From: Limnohabitans sp.
Lineage (GTDB): Bacteria; Pseudomonadota; Gammaproteobacteria; Burkholderiales; Burkholderiaceae_C
NCBI RefSeq assembly: GCF_017848645.1
Contig: NZ_JAFEIF010000064.1
Span: 1-49,335 of the forward strand
Reading direction: 5' to 3'
DNA length: 49,335 nt
In this document: positions 8,098-16,522 of the stretch, piece after piece
Layout: each line of letters starts with the position of its first letter
Numbering within the stretch: the stretch's first letter is position 1
Made by a program: the position numbers and the translations under genes
Notes under the pieces: generated by a model
What the model was told of the DNA's origin: nothing
Seen by the model: only the letters and a program-made list of their open reading frames with translations
The model's database searches: none

Positions 8098-9015
8098 ATG
8101 CCAGTTTACAGTATGACCGGATACGCCAGCGTGCAGCACAGCCCGCTGGCCGCAGACGGCGAAGTCCCTGCCAGCCCGGCCGCCACAGCCCGGTTGGGCC
8201 TGGAAATCCGCTCGGTCAACAGCCGCTTTTTGGACCTGAGTTTTCGCCTGCCTGAAGAGCTGCGCCAGCTCGAACCGGGTCTGCGCGAGCTGATCACGCG
8301 CCAGATCAAACGCGGCAAAGTCGAAGTGCGGGCCAGCCAGGATGCGGGCGATGGTGCCACCCTGCAAGCCCCCAACCACCAAGCCCTGCAAAAAATCGCG
8401 GCCCTGCAAGACAAAATTCAGGATTGGCTGCCCGAAGCCCGACCCTTGAGCGTGGCCGACGTGCTGCGCATGACGGCGGGCCACTCGGGCCAGGCCGCGC
8501 CCGACGAAGCGGCCTGGATGCAACTGGCCACCCAAGCGGTGGAAGCCCTGCGCGAAGCCCGCGCCCGCGAAGGTGCCCGCCTGACCGAGATGCTGCAAAG
8601 CCACATTGAGCAGCTGCGCGGCTTGGCGGAACAGGCCGTGCCGCTGGTGCCGCAACTGGTCGAGCAACAGCGCCAACGCTTTTTGGAGCGCTGGAAAGAC
8701 GCCATGGCTCTGGCCGACGGCAGCCACTTGCCCGAAGCCGCGCAAGACCGGGCGCTGACCGAAGCCACCGCGTTTGCCATACGTATCGACGTGGCCGAGG
8801 AACTCACCCGCCTGCGCTCGCACCTGGACGAACTCTCGCGCCTGCTCACCAAGGGCGGCGACATTGGCAAGCGCCTGGACTTCCTGATCCAGGAGCTGCA
8901 CCGCGAAGCCAACACCTTGGGCTCCAAGTCGGCCGTGCTCGAGATGACCCGCATCTCGGTGGACATGAAGGTGCTGATTGAGCAAATGCGCGAACAAGTC
9001 CAGAACATCGAATAA
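8098..9015 (+). CDS. yicC: YicC family endoribonuclease
   Basis: 305 residues, starting with the conserved [10 protein letters not shown] and ending with the equally conserved block [21 protein letters not shown] followed by [19 protein letters not shown]. Family members (YicC/YloC) are metal-dependent endoribonucleases; E. coli YicC acts on small RNA turnover. The length is slightly above the usual 287 because of an insert near residues 18-30 ([15 protein letters not shown]). AAGGA lies upstream of the ATG. It starts the yicC-gmk-rpoZ run, with gmk 11 bp downstream. Confidence 0.93.
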   Translation: MPVYSMTGYASVQHSPLAADGEVPASPAATARLGLEIRSVNSRFLDLSFRLPEELRQLEPGLRELITRQIKRGKVEVRASQDAGDGATLQAPNHQALQKIAALQDKIQDWLPEARPLSVADVLRMTAGHSGQAAPDEAAWMQLATQAVEALREARAREGARLTEMLQSHIEQLRGLAEQAVPLVPQLVEQQRQRFLERWKDAMALADGSHLPEAAQDRALTEATAFAIRIDVAEELTRLRSHLDELSRLLTKGGDIGKRLDFLIQELHREANTLGSKSAVLEMTRISVDMKVLIEQMREQVQNIE

Positions 9016-9026
9016 AGAAGCCCAGC

Positions 9027-9647
9027 ATGGATTACCCCGGAAACCTGTTTGTCGTGGCCGCCCCCAGCGGGGCCGGCAAATCCAGCCTGGTCAAGGCCTT
9101 GATGGAGCTGGACGCTCGCGTGCAGCCCACCGTCTCGCACACCACCCGTGCCCCCCGGGGCCAGGAAAAACATGGCCGCGAATACTTTTTTGCCTCAGCG
9201 CAAGAGTTTGACGCCATGGTGCTGGGCGACGCCTTTGTCGAGTGGGCCCATGTACACGGCCAGCGCTACGGCACGTCGAAAAAAATGATCGAAGACCGCA
9301 TGGCCCAAGGGGCCGATGTGATTTTGGAAATCGACTACCAGGGCGCCTTGCAGATCAAGAAGATGTACGCCAATGCGGTACTCATTTTCATCTTGCCGCC
9401 CAGCTGGGAAGAGTTGCGCTCGCGCCTGGAGCGCCGGGGCGAGGATGCACCCGACATCATCGAGCTGCGCCTGCAAAACGCGGCCATCGAGATGGCCCAG
9501 GCCCCAGAATTCGACTTCGTTATAATCAATGAAGTATTTGACCGTGCTTTGTTTGACCTGAAAGCGGTTGTTCACGCTCAGCGTCTCAAGTACCACGTTC
9601 AGCGCCGTGCCCGGCCTGACACATTTCAAGCCCTCAAGATGGCTTGA
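9027..9647 (+). CDS. gmk: guanylate kinase
   Basis: Phosphorylates GMP to GDP with ATP in the cytoplasm. The P-loop PSGAGKSS lies at residues 13-20. The GMP-binding region [19 protein letters not shown] and the lid and base region [15 protein letters not shown] follow. The 206-residue length is standard. It sits 11 bp after yicC and 31 bp before rpoZ. A perfect TATAAT (9521-9526) occurs inside the gene ahead of rpoZ and might serve as an internal promoter, but no -35 was recognised. Gmk, RpoZ and SpoT are functionally linked through guanine nucleotides and ppGpp. Confidence 0.97.
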   Translation: MDYPGNLFVVAAPSGAGKSSLVKALMELDARVQPTVSHTTRAPRGQEKHGREYFFASAQEFDAMVLGDAFVEWAHVHGQRYGTSKKMIEDRMAQGADVILEIDYQGALQIKKMYANAVLIFILPPSWEELRSRLERRGEDAPDIIELRLQNAAIEMAQAPEFDFVIINEVFDRALFDLKAVVHAQRLKYHVQRRARPDTFQALKMA

Positions 9648-9678
9648 CTCCCCGCACAGACATTTTCAAGGAAAACTC

Positions 9679-9879
9679 ATGGCCCGCATCACTGTTGAAG
9701 ATTGCCTGGAACAGATCCCCAACCGCTTTCAGCTGGTTTTGGCCGCCACATACCGCGCCCGCATGCTGAGCCAGGGCCACACCCCCCGCATCGAGAGCAA
9801 AAACAAGCCCGGCGTGACCGCCTTGCGCGAAATTGCTGCAGGCAAAGTGGGCATCGAGATGCTCAAGCGCGTGTCCTGA
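9679..9879 (+). CDS. rpoZ: DNA-directed RNA polymerase omega subunit
   Basis: 66 residues starting [20 protein letters not shown], then [10 protein letters not shown] and the conserved [17 protein letters not shown]. Omega assists folding of the beta' subunit and, in proteobacteria, forms part of a ppGpp site on RNA polymerase. The start at 9679 has AAGGAA upstream; the longer in-frame opening from 9568 lies inside gmk and is not used. It is followed by a strong terminator, which separates the yicC-gmk-rpoZ transcript from spoT. Confidence 0.96.
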   Translation: MARITVEDCLEQIPNRFQLVLAATYRARMLSQGHTPRIESKNKPGVTALREIAAGKVGIEMLKRVS

Positions 9880-9920
9880 AACACAGCCACCTGGCCCGGC
9901 CTGGCCGCCGCCAGACCTGA

Positions 9921-9948
9921 AAACGCCCCTTTATGGGGCTTTTTTTTG
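9921..9948 (+). terminator. rho-independent terminator after rpoZ
   Basis: GCCCC/GGGGC stem with a short TTTAT loop, an A-run before it and eight consecutive T after it, 40 bp beyond the rpoZ stop. It ends the yicC-gmk-rpoZ transcript. spoT begins about 40 bp later and so needs its own promoter. Confidence 0.87.
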
Positions 9949-9989
9949 GCTTTTTTCAAGCTTGCCAAAGCTTACGTTACATTGATGCC

Positions 9990-12260
9990 ATGAGCTCCGT
10001 CCTTCCCAAAACCCCCAAAGCTGGCTCCAGTCGCCCCAAAGCGCCTGACCCGGCGGCTGCCAATGCGGCAGCCGCCAGCTTTGCCGTGCTGGAGGCGCAA
10101 CTGGGCTACCTGAGCGACACCGACACCGACATGGTGCGGCGGGCCTACAAATACGCCGACGAAGCCCACCTGGGCCAAATGCGCAAAAGCGGCGAACCCT
10201 ACATCACCCACCCGATCGCGGTGGCTGGTTTGTGCACCGAATGGAAGCTCGACGCCCAGGCACTGGCTGCCGCCTTGCTGCACGACGCCATGGAAGACTG
10301 CGGCATCACCAAGGTCGAATTGATCGAGCGTTTTGGCTCATCCGTGGCCGAACTGGTCGATGGCTTGACCAAGCTGGACAAGCTCGAATTCAACACCCGC
10401 GAAGAAAACCAGGCCGAGTCCTTTCGCAAGATGCTGCTGGCCATGGCCCGTGATGTGCGTGTCATCCTCATCAAGCTGGCCGACCGCACCCACAACATGC
10501 GCACCATGTCCGACATGCCGCGCAGCAAGTGGGGCCGCATCGCCTCCGAAACCCTGGAAATCTACGCCCCGATCGCCCACCGCCTGGGCCTGAACCAGAT
10601 TTACCGCGAACTGCAAGACCTGTCTTTCAAACACCTGCTGCCCTGGCGCTACGCGGTGCTGTCCAAGGCCGTCTCGCGTGCACGCAACCGCCGCCGCGAC
10701 CTGATCCAGAAAGTTCAAGCCGATGTGGAGGCCGTGTTTGCCCAGGCCCACATGGATGTGCGCATCAGCGGCCGCGAAAAAACCCTTTACTCCATCTACA
10801 AAAAGATGGACGAGAAACACCTGAGCTTTGCGCAGGTGACCGACATTTACGGTTTTCGGGTCATCGTGCCCACGGTCATCGACTGTTACACCGCTTTGGG
10901 TTTGTTGCACCAAATCTACAAGCCCGTGCCGGGCAAGTTCAAGGACCACATCGCCATTGCCAAGGTCAACGGTTACCAGTCGCTGCACACCACACTGGTG
11001 GGGCCATCTGGCGTGAACGTGGAATTCCAGATGCGCACCGAGCCCATGCACCTGGTGGCCGAATCGGGCGTGGCCGCGCACTGGCTCTATAAGGAACACG
11101 AGTCGGCCAGCGCCCAGTCTGAGCGCCTGGGCACGCAATGGCTGCAATCGCTGCTCGACATCCAGACCGAAACACGCGACGCGGCCGAATTTTGGGACCA
11201 CGTCAAGGTCGACCTGTTCCCCGATGCGGTGTATGTCTTCACCCCCAAGAGCCAGATCATGGCCTTGCCACGGGGTGCCACCGTGGTGGACTTTGCTTAC
11301 GCCATCCACAGCCGTGTGGGCGACCGCGCGATGGCCGCCCGCATCAATGGCGACCAGGTGCCGCTGCGCACCGAACTCAAAAATGGCGACGTGGTTGAGG
11401 TGATCACCGCGCCCGTGTCGGCCCCCAACCCAGCTTGGTTGGGCTTTGTGCGCACCGGACGCGCCCGCTCCAAGATCCGCCACCACCTCAAGACCATGGC
11501 GCAAACCGAGTCGGTAGGCCTGGGCGAAAAACTGTTGGCGCAGGCTTTGCGTGCCGAAGGCATCGACCAGCTGCCCGCCAACGACGAGGCGCACCATGCG
11601 CTGTGGGAGAAATTGCTGCGCTTCACAGGCAACCGCAATCAAGCCGATTTGCTGATGGACATTGGCTTGGGCAAACGCATCGCCACCATCGTGGCCAAGC
11701 GTTTGACGGCGCTGCTGTCCGAGTTGGGCCAAAAACCCGATGCGCTGCTGATGACCCGTGAACGCTTTACGGCGCACGAGTCCATCTCGCAAGGCGCCAT
11801 CACCCTGGACGGCAGCGAAAACGCATCGGTGGTGTATTCACGTTGCTGCCGCCCCCTGCCCGGTGACGACATCGTGGGCTACTTGGGCCGCGGCGAAGGC
11901 CTGGCCGTGCACACACGCGATTGCGCCACCGCCCGCAAGCTGGAGCACAAAGACAGTGAACGCTTCATTGGCGTGGAGTGGTCGGACGAATTGAGCCGCA
12001 GCTTCGAGACCGCCATCACCGTCACAGTGGTCAACGGCAAAGGCGTGCTGGCCCGAGTGGCGGGCGCTTTGGCCAGTGGTGAAACCGACATCGTTCACGT
12101 GGACATGGGGCAAGAGACCCCCCAGGACACGGCCGAGTTGAAGTTCGTGGTGGCCGTGCGCGATGCGGCCCACCTGGAGCAGGTGCTGCGCCACCTCAAA
12201 CGCACCCCCTCGGTCATCAAGGCCGAGCGCCAAACCAACAAAGGCCATTTGCCAGGCTGA
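9990..12260 (+). CDS. spoT: bifunctional (p)ppGpp synthetase/hydrolase SpoT
   Basis: 756 residues, the normal length for Rel/Spo enzymes, which make and degrade the alarmone (p)ppGpp. The N-terminal HD hydrolase is intact: H74 in YITHPIA and HDAMED at 98-103. The synthetase domain follows (residues about 200-370, with GREKTLYSIYKKM and NGYQSLHTTLVGP). Then come a TGS domain (VYVFTPKSQIMALPRGATVV), a conserved-cysteine region (YSRCCRPLPGDDIVGY) and a C-terminal ACT domain. The chosen start MSSVLPK follows the terminator; -10-like TACATT (9978-9983) ends six bases before the ATG and there is no Shine-Dalgarno. A 19-codon upstream extension would cross the terminator and is rejected. Confidence 0.96.
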   Translation: MSSVLPKTPKAGSSRPKAPDPAAANAAAASFAVLEAQLGYLSDTDTDMVRRAYKYADEAHLGQMRKSGEPYITHPIAVAGLCTEWKLDAQALAAALLHDAMEDCGITKVELIERFGSSVAELVDGLTKLDKLEFNTREENQAESFRKMLLAMARDVRVILIKLADRTHNMRTMSDMPRSKWGRIASETLEIYAPIAHRLGLNQIYRELQDLSFKHLLPWRYAVLSKAVSRARNRRRDLIQKVQADVEAVFAQAHMDVRISGREKTLYSIYKKMDEKHLSFAQVTDIYGFRVIVPTVIDCYTALGLLHQIYKPVPGKFKDHIAIAKVNGYQSLHTTLVGPSGVNVEFQMRTEPMHLVAESGVAAHWLYKEHESASAQSERLGTQWLQSLLDIQTETRDAAEFWDHVKVDLFPDAVYVFTPKSQIMALPRGATVVDFAYAIHSRVGDRAMAARINGDQVPLRTELKNGDVVEVITAPVSAPNPAWLGFVRTGRARSKIRHHLKTMAQTESVGLGEKLLAQALRAEGIDQLPANDEAHHALWEKLLRFTGNRNQADLLMDIGLGKRIATIVAKRLTALLSELGQKPDALLMTRERFTAHESISQGAITLDGSENASVVYSRCCRPLPGDDIVGYLGRGEGLAVHTRDCATARKLEHKDSERFIGVEWSDELSRSFETAITVTVVNGKGVLARVAGALASGETDIVHVDMGQETPQDTAELKFVVAVRDAAHLEQVLRHLKRTPSVIKAERQTNKGHLPG

Positions 12261-12298
12261 TCTCAGCGCGGCTTGCGCCCGAACGGCTTCAAGACCGA

Positions 12299-12853
12299 TC
12301 AGAGTGCAGCCGGGTAGCTCACCTTCAGCACCTCGATGTCGATCACGCCTGCAGGCGTGAGCAGCTTGAGCTCATCGCCTTCGCGTGACTTGAGCAAGGT
12401 GCGTGCAATCGGCGAGACCCAACTGACCTGGCCTTGCAAACTGTCGGCCTCGTCGATGCCCAAAATGGTGACCGTGCGCTCGGTGCCTAAGGCCTCAGCG
12501 TAGGTGACCGTGGCCCCAAAGAACACCTGGTCGCTGCCGTGGTGCACCACAGGGTCCACCACTTCCGCCATCTCCAGCCGCTTGGTCAAAAAGCGGATAC
12601 GGCGGTCGATCTCGCGCAAACGTTTTTTGCCATAAAGGTAATCGCCGTTTTCTGAGCGGTCACCGTTGCTGGCCGCCCAATGCACGATCTCGACCACTTT
12701 GGGCCGCTCGTCGTCGATCAGGCTGAACAGCTCGGCCCGCAGCCGGGCGTAGCCGCCTGGCGTCATGTAGTTGCGCGCACCCGCCGGCAAAGCCGGCAAA
12801 CCCAGCTCTTCGTCATCGTCACCGTCGGACTCTTTGGTGAAGGCTTTGCTCAT
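12299..12853 (-). CDS. greB: transcription elongation factor GreB
   Basis: 184 residues. Gre factors enter the RNA polymerase secondary channel and stimulate cleavage of backtracked transcripts. The N-terminal coiled coil is recognisable (YARLRAELFSLIDDERPKVVE) with the acidic tip NGDRSENGDY supplying the essential Asp and Glu. The basic-patch YGKKRLREIDRRIRFLTKRLE is GreB-like. The C-terminal domain carries GATVTYA and WVSPIARTLLKSREGDE. An acidic linker (ESDGDDDEELG) precedes the coiled coil. Convergent with spoT, the two stop codons lying about 38 bp apart. Confidence 0.95.
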   Translation of the reverse strand: MSKAFTKESDGDDDEELGLPALPAGARNYMTPGGYARLRAELFSLIDDERPKVVEIVHWAASNGDRSENGDYLYGKKRLREIDRRIRFLTKRLEMAEVVDPVVHHGSDQVFFGATVTYAEALGTERTVTILGIDEADSLQGQVSWVSPIARTLLKSREGDELKLLTPAGVIDIEVLKVSYPAAL

Positions 12854-12936
12854 GTTCAGGTGTTCAAGGGCAAAAATACGGAACGCCAGAAAGGGCCATG
12901 CTTTGGGGACCCATGTTTTGGCGTGCGCAAATAGAA

Positions 12937-12964
12937 AAAGCCCACAACTTTCGTTGTGGGCTTT
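12937..12964 (-). terminator. rho-independent terminator after tRNA-Arg
   Basis: AAAGCCCACAAC (12937-12948) pairs perfectly with GTTGTGGGCTTT (12953-12964) around a four-base loop. On the minus strand it is followed by a T-rich run. It lies nine bases past the CCA end of the tRNA gene and before greB, so greB must be expressed from its own promoter or by read-through. Confidence 0.87.
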
Positions 12965-12972
12965 CTAATTTT

Positions 12973-13049
12973 TGGTGCGGCTGGCAGGAATCGAACCCAC
13001 GACCCCTTGGTTCGTAGCCAAGTACTCTATCCAGCTGAGCTACAGCCGC
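12973..13049 (-). tRNA. tRNA-Arg (anticodon ACG)
   Basis: A 77-nt gene on the minus strand with encoded CCA. The acceptor stem GCGGCTG pairs perfectly with CAGCCGC. The D arm is GCTCAGCTGGATAGAGT, the anticodon arm CTTGG-CTACGAA-CCAAG gives ACG, and the T loop is GGTTCGATTCC. A34 would be deaminated to inosine to read CGU, CGC and CGA. It has an extended -10 promoter upstream and a terminator immediately downstream, and so is a single-gene unit. Confidence 0.97.
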
Positions 13050-13061
13050 ATCATGCTTCGA

Positions 13062-13070
13062 ATTATAGCA
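13062..13070 (-). promoter_or_regulatory. extended -10 promoter of tRNA-Arg
   Basis: Read on the minus strand: TGC TATAAT, an extended -10 (TGn-TATAAT), 12 bases before the first base of the tRNA, so transcription should start about six bases upstream of the mature 5' end. No good -35 is visible, as expected for extended -10 promoters. Confidence 0.65.
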
Positions 13071-13104
13071 AGCTTTTGAGGGCACTTTCGGGCTGCCCAT
13101 CAAT

Positions 13105-14622
13105 TTATTGCCAAGACACGGCCGACATGTCGTTTGCAAAAATCGGAGAGCTCGACCACAGGCCTTTGAGGCCTTTGCGGTAAACCGCTGTGTTGGTGGC
13201 GTTGAACAGGAACACGTTGACCGCATCTTTGGCGATCATGCGCTGCATGTCACCAAACAGCTGGGTGCGTTCTTTGGCACCTGTGGTGGCCGCGTGTTTG
13301 GCCGCCAAGTCACGGAAAGCCTTGCTGTCGTAACCCCAGTAATACTGGGGGTTGGCGTAAGTCATGTAGTCCAAAGGTTCGACGTGGTTGATCACCGTCA
13401 GATCAAAGTTGCCCTTGAAGGTGCCGCCCAGCCACTGCGCCCATTCCACGTTTTCGATTTTGGCCACGATGCCTACCTTGGCCAGCTGCGCGGCCAAAAT
13501 CTCGCCGCCCTTGCGGGCATAGGGCGGAGGGGGCAAAGTCAAGGTCACGTTCAGTGGGGTTTGCACCCCGGCTTCCTTGAGCAGGGCCTTGGCTTTTTCG
13601 GGGTCGTAGGCATAGGTGTTGCTCAACTCGACATAGCCCGCATCGGTGGGGGCCATGTGGCTGCCAATAGGTTTGGCCAAGCCTTCAAACACACCGTCGA
13701 TGAAAGCTTTCTTGTCGACCGCGTGCGACAGGGCACGGCGCACGCGCACATCGTCAAACGGCTTTTTGCGGTTGTTGATGGTCATGATGCCCTTGCCGGC
13801 CGTGCTGCCCAACTCGACCACAAAGCGCTTGTCTTTCTGGAACTGCTGCAGGCTTTGCGGCGACTGGAAACGGGGCATGCCGTCAATATCGCCAGCCAGC
13901 AAGGCGGCCACTTGGGCGGCCGAATCGTTGATAAAGCGGAAAGTGACCTTCTTCACCTTGATGGCGTTGGCATCGCGAAAGCCATCCCACTTGGACAAAG
14001 TCACCGCCGTGCCTTTAGCCCAATTGTCGAGTTTGTAGGGGCCTGTGCCCACAGGCTTGGTGGCGGCGCTGGCCGCGCTGTCCGGGTGCAGGATCACAGC
14101 CGTGTTCTCGCCCATGCGGAACAAAAAGTTGCCGTCCGGGTTGGTCAGCACCAGCACCACGGTGTGTGCATCGGGTGTGGAGATGTGGGTGATGTTGTTG
14201 AACACCGCGCCCTTGGCCTTGTTGGTGCTCTTGGCGTCTTTGGCCCGCTCGAAGCTGAACTTGACAGCGGCAGAGTCGAATGGCGCACCATCAGAAAACT
14301 TCACACCCTTGCGCAATTTGAAGGTGTAAGCCTTGCCGTCAGCGTCCATTTTCCAGCTCTCGGCCAGCAAAGGGGTAATTGAGCCATCGACGTTGATTTT
14401 GGTCAGGCCCTCCAAGATGTTGTAGTGCACCACTTCGCCGATGGCGGCAGCTGGGGCCATGGTCGGGTCCAGGCTGGTGGGCTCCAGGATCATGCCGAGC
14501 GTGACGGTGTCTTTGCGCGACTGGGCTTGCGCCTGCAAAGGCGCAGCCACCAAGCTGGCGACCAACACGGCCGCCGAGCTCAAAGCGAGGGTGCGACGGG
14601 TCAGGCAAGAACTATTTTTCAT
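13105..14622 (-). CDS. ABC transporter substrate-binding protein, dipeptide/oligopeptide family (SBP_bac_5)
   Basis: 505 residues with a signal peptide (TRRTLALSSAAVLVASLVAAP, with cleavage near AQAQ|SRKD). Family stretches include GMILEPTSLDPTMAPAAAIGEV, YNILEGL, LAESWKMDADGKAYTFKLRKGVKFSDG and VRRALSHAVDKKAFIDGV. It captures peptides or similar amines in the periplasm for the permease genes upstream. Unusually it is the last gene of the operon, 21 bp after the second ATPase gene; AGGAG precedes its ATG. The exact ligand cannot be inferred, and glutathione, di- or oligopeptides, or nickel complexes are all bound by relatives. Confidence 0.93.
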   Translation of the reverse strand: MKNSSCLTRRTLALSSAAVLVASLVAAPLQAQAQSRKDTVTLGMILEPTSLDPTMAPAAAIGEVVHYNILEGLTKINVDGSITPLLAESWKMDADGKAYTFKLRKGVKFSDGAPFDSAAVKFSFERAKDAKSTNKAKGAVFNNITHISTPDAHTVVLVLTNPDGNFLFRMGENTAVILHPDSAASAATKPVGTGPYKLDNWAKGTAVTLSKWDGFRDANAIKVKKVTFRFINDSAAQVAALLAGDIDGMPRFQSPQSLQQFQKDKRFVVELGSTAGKGIMTINNRKKPFDDVRVRRALSHAVDKKAFIDGVFEGLAKPIGSHMAPTDAGYVELSNTYAYDPEKAKALLKEAGVQTPLNVTLTLPPPPYARKGGEILAAQLAKVGIVAKIENVEWAQWLGGTFKGNFDLTVINHVEPLDYMTYANPQYYWGYDSKAFRDLAAKHAATTGAKERTQLFGDMQRMIAKDAVNVFLFNATNTAVYRKGLKGLWSSSPIFANDMSAVSWQ

Positions 14623-14643
14623 GGGGGTCTCCTGTTAAAAAAA

Positions 14644-15519
14644 TCAAGCCGCCCGGCCAGGAATGGCTGCCAGCAACTTGCGCGTGTAAGGGTGTTCGGC
14701 ATGCTCAAAAATCTGCTGCGCAGGACCGTGTTCTACCACACGACCTGACTGCAACACCAGCACATCGTCACACATCAAATTGACCACCGCCAGGTCGTGG
14801 CTGACGAACAAATAACTCAGGCCGTAGCGGTCTTGCAGGTCCATCATCAGGTTCAGCACCTGCGCCTGCACCGACACATCGAGTGCACTGACCGGCTCAT
14901 CGGCCACGATCAGGGCGGGGCGGGTGATCAAGGCGCGGGCAATCGCAATGCGCTGGCGTTGCCCACCCGAAAACTCGTGCGGGTATTTGTCGAGGTCTGC
15001 GGTTCTGAGGCCGACTTCGTTCAGAGCCTCAGCGGCGCGGTCGCGCAGCTCGGCTTGACTGTCGGCGCGGTCGCGCAGCTCGGCTTTACTGTCGGCCCGG
15101 TCGTGCCATTCGGATCGGCCGCCTGAAGCATGTTGCAGGGTCCGTATCGGCTCGGTCACGATGGCCAGCACCTTTTGGCGCGGGTCCAGCGAGCCATACG
15201 GGTCCTGAAACACCATCTGAAAACCACTGCGCAAATGGCGCAGCGCTTGCCCGTGGGTCTGGTGCACATCCACCCCTTGGAACACCACCTGCCCCTCGGT
15301 GGGCGTGTCCAGGGCCATGACCAGCCGCGCCAGCGTGGACTTGCCCGACCCTGACTCGCCCACGATGCCCAAACTTTTACCCGGCTGCAGGGCGAAGCTC
15401 ACGTCCGACAAAGCCTGCAATGCCCCTGCGGGTTGAAACAAACCCGCGCGGGGCAAGGCAAAGCGCCGTCCCAAGTGCTTTCCCTCGAGCAGAGGGGCAG
15501 ATGTGGGCGGCACGCTCAT
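14644..15519 (-). CDS. peptide ABC transporter ATP-binding protein (DppF/OppF-like) with internal tandem repeat
   Basis: 291 residues. Walker A GESGSGKST is at 54-62, the Q-loop at Q105, the ABC signature SGGQR at 184-188, Walker B LIVADEP at 203-209 and the switch His at 241. The start at 15519 overlaps the upstream ATPase stop (ATGA) and has GGAGG six bases before it; the in-frame ATG at 15540 is less likely. Residues 134-163 are three 10-residue repeats (consensus SKAELRDRAD) between Q-loop and signature, an extension absent from typical OppF. The motor residues are intact, so the protein is probably functional. The usual C-terminal oligopeptide ATPase extension is short. Confidence 0.92.
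   Translation of the reverse strand: MSVPPTSAPLLEGKHLGRRFALPRAGLFQPAGALQALSDVSFALQPGKSLGIVGESGSGKSTLARLVMALDTPTEGQVVFQGVDVHQTHGQALRHLRSGFQMVFQDPYGSLDPRQKVLAIVTEPIRTLQHASGGRSEWHDRADSKAELRDRADSQAELRDRAAEALNEVGLRTADLDKYPHEFSGGQRQRIAIARALITRPALIVADEPVSALDVSVQAQVLNLMMDLQDRYGLSYLFVSHDLAVVNLMCDDVLVLQSGRVVEHGPAQQIFEHAEHPYTRKLLAAIPGRAA
15031..15120. repeat. in-frame 30-bp tandem repeat, three copies, inside the DppF-like gene
   Basis: Units at 15031-15060, 15061-15090 and 15091-15120. The first two differ at only a few positions and share the core GTCGCGCAGCTCGGCTT; the third is degenerate. The period is a multiple of three, so each unit adds ten residues (SKAELRDRAD-like) without shifting the frame. 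Copy number could vary between strains by slippage. The repeat encodes charged helix-forming residues in the ATPase helical subdomain, which contacts the permease. Confidence 0.8.
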
Positions 15520-16520
15520 GGCAGCCTCCAGCGCGGGCAACTGACCACATGGGGTGCATCACCCGTGGTTTCGCGGTCGATGCTTTCAGCCTGTGGCGGT
15601 GTGTGGCGGCAATCTTCCACCGCCAAACTGCAGCGATCAGCAAACGCACACCCCGCCGGAAAATCAATCAGCTCGGGCACGCTGCCGGGGATGGTGGTCA
15701 AACGTGTGCCGCGTGCCAAGCCCAAACGCGGCCGCGCCGCAAACAGGCCCCGCGTGTAAGGGTGCGCCCGGTGCGCAAACAGCTCGGGCGTGGCCGCACT
15801 CTCGACCACCGCGCCGCCGTACATCACCATCACGCGGTCCACTTGGTCCTGCATCAGACCCAAGTCGTGGCTGATCAAGAGCAAGCCCATGCCATCTTCG
15901 CGCACCAGTTGTTGGATCAGCGCCAGCACTTCTTTTTGGACCGTGACATCGAGCGCGGTGGTGGGTTCGTCGGCAATCAGCAGGTCGGGGCTGCAGGCCA
16001 GCGCGATCGAGATCATCACGCGCTGGCGTTGCCCGCCCGAAAGTTCGTGCGGATAGGCGTCAAGCCGCTCTCGCGCCCGGGGCAGCTGCACGCGCTCGAG
16101 CAATTGCAGGGCGCGGGCTTTGGCATCGCTGGCACTCATGTGTTGGTGCAGGCGCAAGGGCTCAGCAATCTGCTTCCAGATCGGGTGCAAGGGGTTGAGC
16201 GCCGTCATCGGCTCCTGGAAGATCATGGCCATGCGAGCACCGCGCAGCTGGCACAACTGCGGCTCGGGCAGACCCACCAGCTCTTGGCCTTTCAATGTGA
16301 TGGAGCCGCTCACGCGGGCGCGCTCAGGCAACAGGCCCATCAGGGCCAAAGCGGTGAGCGATTTGCCGCTGCCGCTCTCACCAATCAGCCCCACCGTCTG
16401 GCCGCGTTCCATGCGCCAAGACACGCCACGCAGGGCCTGTGCCCAACCCCGGGCCGTGGGCAGGCTCACGCGCAAATCATCGACTTGCAGCAAAGGTTTG
16501 GCGCTTGAAAGATCGCTCAT
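15516..16520 (-). CDS. peptide ABC transporter ATP-binding protein (DppD/OppD-like)
   Basis: 334 residues. Walker A GESGSGKS is at 47-54, then MIFQEPMTALNPLH (Q-loop), LSGGQRQRVMIS (signature), LLIADEPTTALDV (Walker B) and LISHDLG (switch). The C-terminal CAFADRCSLAVEDC segment carries cysteines like the Fe-S or structural motif common in OppD/DppD proteins. The ATG at 16520 is chosen because GAGG lies six bases upstream; a GTG at 16526 would overlap the permease stop. Coupled to the next ATPase by a four-base overlap. Energises peptide import with its partner ATPase. Confidence 0.93.
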   Translation of the reverse strand: MSDLSSAKPLLQVDDLRVSLPTARGWAQALRGVSWRMERGQTVGLIGESGSGKSLTALALMGLLPERARVSGSITLKGQELVGLPEPQLCQLRGARMAMIFQEPMTALNPLHPIWKQIAEPLRLHQHMSASDAKARALQLLERVQLPRARERLDAYPHELSGGQRQRVMISIALACSPDLLIADEPTTALDVTVQKEVLALIQQLVREDGMGLLLISHDLGLMQDQVDRVMVMYGGAVVESAATPELFAHRAHPYTRGLFAARPRLGLARGTRLTTIPGSVPELIDFPAGCAFADRCSLAVEDCRHTPPQAESIDRETTGDAPHVVSCPRWRLP

Positions 16521-16522
16521 GT

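Noticed and set aside
10338..11792. 484-residue open frame opposite spoT
   Set aside because: Antisense shadow of a high-GC gene: His/Gln/Gly-rich composition, no motif, no ribosome site.
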